DNA of 64,000 nt from Alphaproteobacteria bacterium (lineage in GTDB: Bacteria; Pseudomonadota; Alphaproteobacteria; Rhodobacterales; Rhodobacteraceae), in the NCBI GenBank assembly GCA_030425145.1, contig JAUHVK010000009.1:62001-126000 (forward strand). Direction: 5' to 3'. This document shows positions 57,737 through 64,000 of this stretch, in pieces. The number at the start of each line of letters is the position of its first letter. Position 1 is the stretch's first letter. Both the position numbers and the translations under genes were made by a program. The notes beneath the pieces were generated by a model. That model was not told where the DNA came from. It searched no databases and saw only the letters and a program-made list of their open reading frames with translations.

Positions 57737-59170
57737 GTGGCATTGAATTTTGATCTGTTTGTCGTTTTCGCGGAAATGCGCACCGGGTCAAATCTGCTCG
57801 AGGATTACCTGAACCAGATAGACGGCGTGACCTGTCACGGCGAAGCGTTCAATCCCAATTTCATCGGTTACCCCAAACGTGACGACATCCTCGGCGTGAC
57901 CCATCGCCAGCGCGAGGACAACCCCGATCGCCTTTTGCGGGCTATTCGGGACAAGAGCGAGGGCCTGGGCGGGTTTAGGTACTTCCACGACCACGATCCG
58001 CGCGTGCTGGCGTCGATTCTGTCAGATCCGCGCTGCGCCAAGATCGTCCTCACCCGTAACCCGCTCGACAGCTACATCAGCCTCAAGATCGCGCGCGCCA
58101 CGGACCAGTGGAAGCTGACCAACGTCAAGAACCGCAAAGAGGCGCAGGCATATTTTGATCTGCACGAATTTGAACGCCATCTTGGCAAGACACAAAATTT
58201 CCAGCTTGAGCTTATGCGCGCGCTGCAAGTGACCGGACAAAGCGCGTTCTACATCGGCTACGACGATCTACACGACACCGAAGTGCTGAGCGGGCTGGCC
58301 CATTGGCTTGGCGCAGAGGCCAATCCAGATGTGTTTCAGGCCAACCTGAAGCCGCAGAACCCGCAGCCCCTGTCCGACAAGGTGGCCAATTTCAGCCAGA
58401 TGGAAGTTGCGCTGCGCGCGCTTGACCGGTTCGACCTGACCCGCACGCCGAATTTCGAGCCTCGGCGCGGACCGGTTGTTCCAAGCTACGTGGCTTGTGC
58501 GCGCCATCCGCTTCTCTACCTGCCTATCCGATCCGGGCCGGAAGAGCGAGTGACAGAGTGGATGACCGCGCTCGACGGCGGCGGCGCCGATCTGATCACG
58601 GATTTCAATCAGAAAACCCTGCGCGGCTGGTTGCAAGACAATCCCGGTCATCAGCGCTTTACCGTGCTGCGCCATCCGCTGGCACGAGCGCATGCCGCGT
58701 TCTGCGACAAGATCCTCAACAGCGGCCCCGGCACTTTCGCGAAGATTCGTCAGCAGTTGGAGCGGTTTCACGGGCTGGAACTGCCGAACAATCCGCAGGA
58801 CCCGGGCTATGATCCCGCCGCCCACAAAGACGCCTTCGAAGGGTTCCTGCGGTTCCTACGCGCCAACCTGAACGGTCAGACCGGCATTCGCGTGGATGCG
58901 CATTGGGCAAGCCAGGTGAGCTGCGTTCAGGGAATGTCAGATTTCTGCTTGCCTGACCGCCTCTTGCGCGAAGAGGACTTACCGGAGGCTCTGCCACAGA
59001 TGGCGGAACAGCTTGGAGTCACCGCCCTGCCTGGATGGGACAGCGCGGCCGACGGCAATACCCAGCGGTTGGCGCAGATCTATGATCGCACGCTGGACCT
59101 GTTGTGCCGCGACGCCTATCCGCGTGACTACATGATGTTCGGTTTTTCCGACTTCAGCCTATCAAGCTAG
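57737..59170 (+). CDS. Tandem two-domain sulfotransferase
   Basis: This 477-residue protein carries two sulfotransferase-like domains. The first (about 1–235) is NodH-like: the PAPS 5'-phosphosulfate loop is FAEMRTGSNLLEDYL (Arg15–Asn19) and the 3'-phosphate motif is LTRNPLDSYIS (Arg107, Ser112). The second (about 250–470) resembles carbohydrate sulfotransferases, with FTVLRHPLARAHAAFCDKIL. Its 5'-loop (YLPIRSGPEERVTEW) lacks the usual lysine, so it may be inactive. The start is GTG 57737. The setting implies sulfation of a surface glycan, with PAP cleared by CysQ. Confidence 0.8.
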   Translation: MALNFDLFVVFAEMRTGSNLLEDYLNQIDGVTCHGEAFNPNFIGYPKRDDILGVTHRQREDNPDRLLRAIRDKSEGLGGFRYFHDHDPRVLASILSDPRCAKIVLTRNPLDSYISLKIARATDQWKLTNVKNRKEAQAYFDLHEFERHLGKTQNFQLELMRALQVTGQSAFYIGYDDLHDTEVLSGLAHWLGAEANPDVFQANLKPQNPQPLSDKVANFSQMEVALRALDRFDLTRTPNFEPRRGPVVPSYVACARHPLLYLPIRSGPEERVTEWMTALDGGGADLITDFNQKTLRGWLQDNPGHQRFTVLRHPLARAHAAFCDKILNSGPGTFAKIRQQLERFHGLELPNNPQDPGYDPAAHKDAFEGFLRFLRANLNGQTGIRVDAHWASQVSCVQGMSDFCLPDRLLREEDLPEALPQMAEQLGVTALPGWDSAADGNTQRLAQIYDRTLDLLCRDAYPRDYMMFGFSDFSLSS

Positions 59171-59180
59171 GTAAGGCAGA

Positions 59181-59645
59181 TCAGGCGGCCTGGACAACTG
59201 CGGCTTCGGTAATGATTGTGTGCAGCGTTATCGGATCGGGATTTGCCCGCAGCTTGGCGCAGAAGCCCGGATCCCGGAGCGTGCGTGACACCAATGCCAG
59301 CGCTTTCAGGTGCTCGACGCCCGCATCTTCGGGCGCGAACAGAGCAAAGATCACATCCACCGGTTGGCGGTCGACAGCTTCGAAATCAATCGGCTTTTCC
59401 AGCAGAATGAAAACACCTACCACCGTTTCGACGCCGTCAAGCCGTGCATGCGGCAGCGCAACGCCATGGCCCACACCGGTTGGGCCAAGGCTTTCGCGTT
59501 CAAGCAGCGCTTCAACAGCCCGTTGGGCAGAAATGCCATATGCAGACTCTGCCACATCGGCGATGTCGTGCATCAGCCGTTTCTTGCTGGATGCACTTGT
59601 CACCGCCTTAACGGCTTTCGAACTCAACAGGTCTGCAAATTTCAT
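59181..59645 (-). CDS. ptsN: PTS IIA-like nitrogen regulatory protein
   Basis: The 154-residue EIIA-Ntr accepts phosphate from NPr. The phosphorylated histidine is in GHGVALPHARLDG. The N-terminal LLSSKAVKAVTSASSKKRLM and the RESLGPTGVG segment are typical of the family. It regulates potassium and nitrogen responses in related bacteria. Downstream of hpf, the order lptB–hpf–ptsN mirrors the rpoN locus of other proteobacteria but lacks rpoN. Confidence 0.93.
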   Translation of the reverse strand: MKFADLLSSKAVKAVTSASSKKRLMHDIADVAESAYGISAQRAVEALLERESLGPTGVGHGVALPHARLDGVETVVGVFILLEKPIDFEAVDRQPVDVIFALFAPEDAGVEHLKALALVSRTLRDPGFCAKLRANPDPITLHTIITEAAVVQAA

Positions 59646-59686
59646 GTGCTGCTCGTTTCGGGGACGCGCTCATTCCGCTTGCCGGA

Positions 59687-60250
59687 TTATGGATCAATCC
59701 AACCGATGTTGCCATCTTCGCGGCGATATACGACGTTCACACCGTCCTTTTTGTCATTGCGGAACACCAGAACCGGCAGTCCCGCCAACTCCATTTGCAT
59801 CACAGCCTCGCCAACAGTAAGCGATGGGATCGTTGTCTCCATCTCGGCGACGATAATTGGCTGCAAAGATTCCGGCTCATCGTCATGCGTATCAACTTCG
59901 CTGGCGAGGATATATGAGGATGCTCCGAAGAGTTCAACAGGTTCCGTACGGTCCTTGTGATGGTCCTTGAGACGCCGTTTGTAGCGTCGCAACTGCTTGT
60001 CCATTTTTTCGCAGCAGGCGTCGAAGGCGGAGTAGATTTCTGTCGCGTGCGCCTTGGCGCTTGCGTTCAAACCGGTCGACAAATGCACAACTGTCTCGCA
60101 AACAAACTCGTGGGCGCTCTTGGAAAAGACCACAGTCGCATCCGTCGGTCGACCGGCATACTTGCCCAGCATCGCGTCCAGCTCGGTCTTCACATGAGTC
60201 TGAAGGGCTTCGCCAACATCAATTTGTTTGCCGGTTATCTGGTAACGCAT
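59687..60250 (-). CDS. hpf: Long ribosome hibernation promoting factor
   Basis: The 187-residue protein has an N-terminal S30AE domain (about 1–100; YQITGKQIDVGEALQTHVKT and the basic LRRYKRRLKDHH). A linker and a C-terminal dimerisation domain follow (about 125–187; SLTVGEAVMQMELAGLPVLV and FRNDKKDGVNVVYRREDGNI). Long HPF dimerises 70S ribosomes into 100S particles in stationary phase. AAAAAGGA lies just upstream of ATG 60250. ptsN follows after 41 bp. Confidence 0.94.
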   Translation of the reverse strand: MRYQITGKQIDVGEALQTHVKTELDAMLGKYAGRPTDATVVFSKSAHEFVCETVVHLSTGLNASAKAHATEIYSAFDACCEKMDKQLRRYKRRLKDHHKDRTEPVELFGASSYILASEVDTHDDEPESLQPIIVAEMETTIPSLTVGEAVMQMELAGLPVLVFRNDKKDGVNVVYRREDGNIGWIDP

Positions 60251-60422
60251 AGGATGTCCTTTTTATTGTTTTGGTTTTGCACGCGACAGCAACCGGACAA
60301 GCCCGGGGAGCACGGTCGGGGGCAAAAGGGAGATGGCGTTCTGACCGTTGTGTTTCATTGTCCAGCCGAAAGGGCAGGCAGAGCATAAATTGACGGTCTG
60401 AGTCTTCAAACGCCATAAGATC

Positions 60423-60451
60423 ATTTCAATCTTGAGACAGCTTGGTGTCAA
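60423..60451 (-). promoter_or_regulatory. Candidate promoter of hpf–ptsN
   Basis: On the minus strand, TTGACA, a 17-bp spacer and TGAAAT lie about 170 bp before hpf. The 226-bp gap 60251–60476 shows no gene. Confidence 0.35.
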
Positions 60452-60476
60452 TGATTTCCGTCAAACGATACAGGAA

Positions 60477-61238
60477 TTATCCGATGCGGAAGCTGTCGCC
60501 CAGATAGACCCGACGCACGTTTTCGTTGCGAACCACTTCATCGGGTGAGCCGGACATCAGAACCTTGCCATCATGCAGGATATAGGCGCGATCAACGATC
60601 TCGAGCGTTTCGCGTACATTGTGGTCGGTGATCAACACACCGATGCCGCGCTTCTTCAGATCAGCCACGAGGTGACGGATATCACCAACGCTGATTGGGT
60701 CCACCCCGGCGAAGGGTTCGTCAAGCAAGAGGTATTTGGGATCCGCCGCCAGGCAGCGGGCGATTTCCACACGGCGCCGTTCGCCGCCCGACAATGCCAG
60801 TGCCGGCGCACGGCGCAGGTGTTCGATCGAAAACTCGCCCAGCAGTTCCTCGAGTCGCTCGCGCCGCTTGTGGCGGTCCGGCTGACTGATATCGAGAATG
60901 GCGCTGATGTTATCCTCGACGCTCATGCCCCGGAAGATCGACATTTCCTGCGGCAGGTAACCGATCCCCATCCGCGCACGACGATACATCGGGAGGTAGG
61001 TCACATCCTGCCCGTCGATCAGAACCTGACCGCCTTCGGGGTTCACGAGGCCCGCGATGGCATAGAAGGATGTCGTCTTGCCGCTGCCATTCGGGCCCAG
61101 CAACGCAACCACTTCACCGCGATGCACCTCAAGCGATACATCCCGGATCACTACGCGCTTTTTGTAGCTTTTGCGCAGATGCCGGACGATCAGCCCGCTT
61201 TCCCCTTGGGTGACAGAAAGGGCGGGGCCATCCATCAA
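60477..61238 (-). CDS. lptB: Lipopolysaccharide export ABC ATPase LptB
   Basis: The 253-residue ATPase drives LPS extraction from the inner membrane. Walker A is [13 protein letters not shown], the signature is [13 protein letters not shown], and Walker B is [13 protein letters not shown], followed by the H-loop histidine in [10 protein letters not shown]. The [18 protein letters not shown] segment is typical of LptB. It overlaps lptA by 4 bp. Confidence 0.95.
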   Translation of the reverse strand: MMDGPALSVTQGESGLIVRHLRKSYKKRVVIRDVSLEVHRGEVVALLGPNGSGKTTSFYAIAGLVNPEGGQVLIDGQDVTYLPMYRRARMGIGYLPQEMSIFRGMSVEDNISAILDISQPDRHKRRERLEELLGEFSIEHLRRAPALALSGGERRRVEIARCLAADPKYLLLDEPFAGVDPISVGDIRHLVADLKKRGIGVLITDHNVRETLEIVDRAYILHDGKVLMSGSPDEVVRNENVRRVYLGDSFRIG

Positions 61239-61720
61239 TTGTCGCCTGACTGAAAGACTGTCCGCACGCGACCGCTCATCAAGGCGGTTCCCGCTTCGAG
61301 ATCGACATCCATGCTGTCAGACACCAGCGTGTTCGCGCCTTGCGTCAAAAGCACATTGCCCACCATGCGGATCGTACCGCGATTGACCTCGTATTCGGCA
61401 GTTTCCGCCTCCGCCGCCTGGTCGCCATTCACAAGGATTACACCGCCGGTGGCTTCCAACCGCTCGACCCCGTTTTGGTTCTCAGTGTAGAACACCAGAA
61501 CACGCGGAGCAGAAAGGCGCATTTCGCCCTGTCCGATGATCACATTACCAGTAAAGAGTGCAGACCCATCGTTCTGCGAGACCGACAACGAGTCCGCGCT
61601 GACCTCGACCGGCAGCGAAGTATCCTGCTGCACTGTGCCGAAGGCGACCTCGGTTCCCTGCGCCTGCGCGATACTCGCTAACCCAACCGCAAGCACGGTC
61701 ATCACTGTTCGGATCATCAT
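61235..61720 (-). CDS. lptA: LPS transport periplasmic protein LptA
   Basis: The 161-residue exported OstA-like protein has a signal peptide ([19 protein letters not shown]). The beta-jellyroll region carries [20 protein letters not shown] and [14 protein letters not shown]. It bridges LptC to the outer-membrane LptDE. It overlaps both lptC and lptB by 4 bp. Confidence 0.92.
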   Translation of the reverse strand: MMIRTVMTVLAVGLASIAQAQGTEVAFGTVQQDTSLPVEVSADSLSVSQNDGSALFTGNVIIGQGEMRLSAPRVLVFYTENQNGVERLEATGGVILVNGDQAAEAETAEYEVNRGTIRMVGNVLLTQGANTLVSDSMDVDLEAGTALMSGRVRTVFQSGDN

Positions 61721-62310
61721 TCTGCCCCGTCTTGTTGCGGAATGTATATCAGCTTTACCCCATCCGTGAACAGAAACTGAATGTCCTGTGTGGACTCGAC
61801 CTCCTCAACCCGGAGCTTTCCCGCCGATAGGGTCAATCCGGGACCATCAGCCTCGACCTCAGATGTGCTTTCGATCGCAATCCGTTCGATCTCGGCATCC
61901 AACCCTTGCGTCCGTATTGTATAGCCGGATGTGCTTTCGAGCGTGACGCCGTCCCGCAGCAACAGACGGTCGCCGTCTTCGATCTGGCCAAGTGTGGCGT
62001 CTATCACAATGCGGCTCCCATCGCTCACATCAATGACCGCACGAAGGTCATCCGCGATCATGCCCGAGTTCTCGGAATCGCTAAACCGGGCCTGCCGCGC
62101 CGCAAGTGTCAGACCTTGCCCATTTTCCGTCGTGCCTGCGTAGAACGGGCTTCCAACCTGTTCGGTCTGTGTTGGATCAGCGCCCCCCGTCAACATCGGG
62201 ATTGTGGCGATTGGGTCAGTGCCACGAGAATACAGAAAGATCGTCGACAAAAGCGCAAGCGCCCCCAGCGGAAGCAAAATCTTCAACCAGGCAATCAAGC
62301 GCGAGTACAT
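61717..62310 (-). CDS. lptC: LPS export protein LptC
   Basis: The 197-residue bitopic protein has one N-terminal transmembrane segment (IAWLKILLPLGALALLSTIF). The periplasmic beta-jellyroll contains GLTLAARQARF and a C-terminal VEADGPGLTLSAGKLRVEE. It hands LPS from LptBFG to LptA. The gene overlaps lptA by 4 bp and follows the RNase D-like gene by 17 bp. Confidence 0.9.
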   Translation of the reverse strand: MYSRLIAWLKILLPLGALALLSTIFLYSRGTDPIATIPMLTGGADPTQTEQVGSPFYAGTTENGQGLTLAARQARFSDSENSGMIADDLRAVIDVSDGSRIVIDATLGQIEDGDRLLLRDGVTLESTSGYTIRTQGLDAEIERIAIESTSEVEADGPGLTLSAGKLRVEEVESTQDIQFLFTDGVKLIYIPQQDGAE

Positions 62311-62327
62311 CTTATATGTCCGCGGGG

Positions 62328-62942
62328 TCAGCTATGCGCAAAGATGTCAGTGTCCGGCCAACCGACAAGATCGAGCTGAGCGCGGGTTGGCAGGAAATCG
62401 AAACAGGACTGAGCAATCTCCGCTCTCCCTTCCCGTTCGAGCATGACCACCAAAGCGTCCCGCAGATTGTGCAGATAGAGCACATCCGAAGCCGCGTATT
62501 CAATCTGTGCCTTGCTCAGCGTCGGAGCCCCCCAATCGCTGGACTGTTGATGCTTGGAAATATCGATACCCAGAAGCTCTTGCAGCAGCACCTTCAAACC
62601 GTGACGGTCCGTGTATGTACGCACGAGCCGGCTTGCGATCTTTGTGCAAAAGACTGGTGCGGCAAGCGCGCCAAAAGCATTCTGCATGGCCGCGATGTCA
62701 AAGCGCCCAAAGTGAAACAGCTTCAGCACGTTCGGATCGGTCAGCAACTTTTCCAGATTGGGCGCGGAAGTCTGGCCTTTTTCGATCTGCACCAAATGTG
62801 CCGTCCCATCCCCGCTCGACAGCTGCACAACACAAAGACGATCGCGATGCGGATGCAGCCCCATTGTCTCACAGTCGATTGCAACTTCGGGCCCGAGATC
62901 GAGGTCGTCGGGAAGATCGCGGAAATGGACTTGGTGGGGCAT
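62328..62942 (-). CDS. RNase D-like 3'-5' exonuclease
   Basis: The 204-residue protein has a single DEDD-type exonuclease domain: DCETMGL (Exo I), HFGRFDIAAM (Exo II) and QIEYAASDVLYLHNLRD (Exo III, with the DEDDy tyrosine). The HRDC domains of full-length RNase D are missing; this short form is usual in alphaproteobacteria upstream of lptC. ATG 62942 is preferred because AGGA lies eight bases upstream; ATG 62951 overlaps that site. Confidence 0.9.
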   Translation of the reverse strand: MPHQVHFRDLPDDLDLGPEVAIDCETMGLHPHRDRLCVVQLSSGDGTAHLVQIEKGQTSAPNLEKLLTDPNVLKLFHFGRFDIAAMQNAFGALAAPVFCTKIASRLVRTYTDRHGLKVLLQELLGIDISKHQQSSDWGAPTLSKAQIEYAASDVLYLHNLRDALVVMLEREGRAEIAQSCFDFLPTRAQLDLVGWPDTDIFAHS

Positions 62943-63849
62943 CGGGTTCATCCTGCTCGGGAAACACTCGTGCCAGATAGACCTTCACCGAATGTGGCGC
63001 AACCTGCCCAAGCTCGCCGCACTTTCGACTGATTCTGATTTCTTGGCCACGATTCAGGCTCATTCGTGACAAAACATATCCAAAGATAGTCTCAATTATA
63101 CCAAAAATATTTCAATGTGTTACACTTCGTGAACTCGCGTAGCCGGCACCCCAGCTGGCTCACTGCGGTGTCGATTTGCATTCAAATTTGAAACAATTGG
63201 CGCGCTCATAGCCCTGAAATTCGGCCCAAACAACGAGCGGGCGCTCCAAACACCGCGCCAGACCATTGCCCCGTCAAGAGCGCTAATCACAACGAATCCG
63301 GTAGATTGGCGCAAATGAGGGACAAAACAAGTTACCAATACTGCACACGCATCGCTTTTCTCCAGAATACTGCAACAATGTTCTGATCCAGACCGAATGA
63401 TGGGCCTCGTGTCGGCCTCAGATCGACGCCTTACGGCATGGACCTAACTCATTTTAGCACCTCCGGCCAAAATGTGATTGAAAACGTGACTATTTCAAAA
63501 ATAGATACATTCCAAAAACACGTATAAAGTGTATAAGGCTATGGGAATGCACGAAAAAGTTTCCCCCCATTCCGAAAGTTGACCAAATTAAGGCGCAGCG
63601 TCATAAAGACGCCATGCTTTGGCAGGCCACAAACCTGCCGCATTTTCGAATGGCACTTGGGGGTTGGTGCTTCCACTTGGGAGTTGCAAAAGGTTCGTCT
63701 GCTGAAATCTGCCACATAGCCTGAAAACTTAATGAGATCCGCCGTAACGGATCCTACATGCTCGCAATAAATCATCGCGAGCAAACGATATTTTCATGCC
63801 TGCGGCACCCAGCTCGCGGCCCCAGCACTTAGGGTCAACAGGGTGTTCA
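62943..63849. promoter_or_regulatory. Non-coding region before the sugar transferase gene
   Basis: No credible gene is seen in this 0.9 kb region. It holds AT-rich tracts near 63075–63120 and 63480–63540. The dyad CTATTT-CAA-AAATAG is at 63490–63504. Successive hairpins occur at 63598–63612 (GCGTC/GACGC), 63621–63639 (GGCAGG/CCTGCC), 63736–63753 (GATCCG/CGGATC) and 63760–63782 (GCTCGC/GCGAGC). I infer a long regulatory leader for the exopolysaccharide gene, possibly with a small RNA. Confidence 0.5.
63654..63686 (+). repeat. Direct repeat CACTTGGG(G/A)GTTG, 20-bp period
   Basis: CACTTGGGGGTTG at 63654 and CACTTGGGAGTTG at 63674 match in 12 of 13 bases. The 20-bp spacing puts them on the same face of the helix, as expected for an operator. 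Confidence 0.5.
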
Positions 63850-64000
63850 ATGACACTACACATGCGTCACACAGGGCCTAGCGTCGAAATCGAAACGATG
63901 GTGAATGCCGCGTTTTCGAAGCCGAACAAGCGCGATGTCTACCGCAACCACTTCAAGCGCCTTCTCGATATCGTCCTCGTCATCATGGCGGCGCCAGCGG
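63850..64000 (+). CDS. Undecaprenyl-phosphate sugar transferase (partial, 3' end outside window)
   Basis: Only the first 50 codons are present. After a short N-terminus, the sequence VYRNHFKRLLDIVLVIMAAP matches the amphipathic and first membrane part of the bacterial sugar transferase family (ExoY/WcaJ-type). These enzymes load the first sugar-1-phosphate onto undecaprenyl phosphate for exopolysaccharide synthesis. ATG 63850 has AGGG six bases upstream; ATG 63862 is an alternative. It probably opens an exopolysaccharide cluster beyond the window. Confidence 0.8.
   Translation, partial: MTLHMRHTGPSVEIETMVNAAFSKPNKRDVYRNHFKRLLDIVLVIMAAPA

Noticed and set aside
62869-63072. Possible 67-codon minus-strand gene overlapping the RNase D-like start
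   Set aside because: Overlaps the conserved exonuclease N-terminus in another frame, with Arg/Pro-rich composition.
63120-63338. Possible 72-codon minus-strand gene in the non-coding region
   Set aside because: No ribosome-binding site or motif; AT-rich flanks look regulatory.
63539-63784. Possible 81-codon minus-strand gene in the non-coding region
   Set aside because: No ribosome-binding site, no motif, and it spans several hairpins and the direct repeat.

Overview
The window is a chromosomal segment of an alphaproteobacterium of the Rhodobacteraceae (Roseobacter group). GC content is high and coding density is near 95%. The gene orders are ones I associate with that group: rsmB–heparinase-like–purH–lspA–bamF–M16–M16, rimP–nusA–ylxR–infB, dnaK–dnaJ, and rnd–lptC–lptA–lptB–hpf–ptsN. 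I see no tRNA, rRNA, CRISPR array, prophage or insertion sequence, and no obvious pseudogene. The genus cannot be fixed from the sequence alone.

Layout. 1–5.6 kb: the end of a peptide-type ABC solute-binding protein, a MocR regulator, a split and divergent MnmC pair (FAD oxidoreductase and methyltransferase), and an EamA transporter. 5.6–17.2 kb: a soluble lytic transglycosylase, dapA, then a long minus-strand run (rsmB, heparinase-like, purH, lspA, BamF lipoprotein, an active and an inactive M16 peptidase). 17.3–24 kb: an SDHAF4-like protein, dapB, rbfA, a secreted phosphodiester glycosidase, pmbA, an IMPase-family phosphatase, and a membrane-bound winged-helix regulator overlapping a small periplasmic protein. 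24–36.6 kb: tamA–tamB, a Hint-domain protein, and rimP–nusA–ylxR–infB behind an attenuator-like leader. 36.7–45.7 kb: a small ORF, mutT–argJ, a parvulin isomerase, secA, two exported proteins and radC. 45.8–49.7 kb: dnaJ and dnaK behind a heat-shock promoter, and alkB. 49.7–59.2 kb: a surface-polysaccharide locus (ABC-2 permease, cysQ, GT2, galU, GT4, GT2, GT14/DUF5928, tandem sulfotransferase). 59.2–62.9 kb: ptsN, hpf, lptB, lptA, lptC and an RNase D-like exonuclease. 62.9–64 kb: a 0.9 kb non-coding region and the start of an undecaprenyl-phosphate sugar transferase that runs off the end.

How the genes fit together. Much of the window serves envelope biogenesis: Lpt, TamAB, BamF, LspA, SecA, a periplasmic PPIase, a lytic transglycosylase and an OmpA-fused binding protein. 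Another part serves translation: RsmB, RbfA, RimP, IF-2, NusA, HPF and the MnmC pair. The polysaccharide locus combines glycosyltransferases, a double sulfotransferase and a CysQ phosphatase, which points to a sulfated surface glycan.

The least explained items are the convergent gap at 22.13–22.38 kb, which carries five GTACGGTT-like repeats with two pairs at exactly 22 bp; the inverted-topology membrane regulator next to it; the hairpin- and repeat-rich non-coding region before the terminal sugar transferase; and the tandem sulfotransferase.
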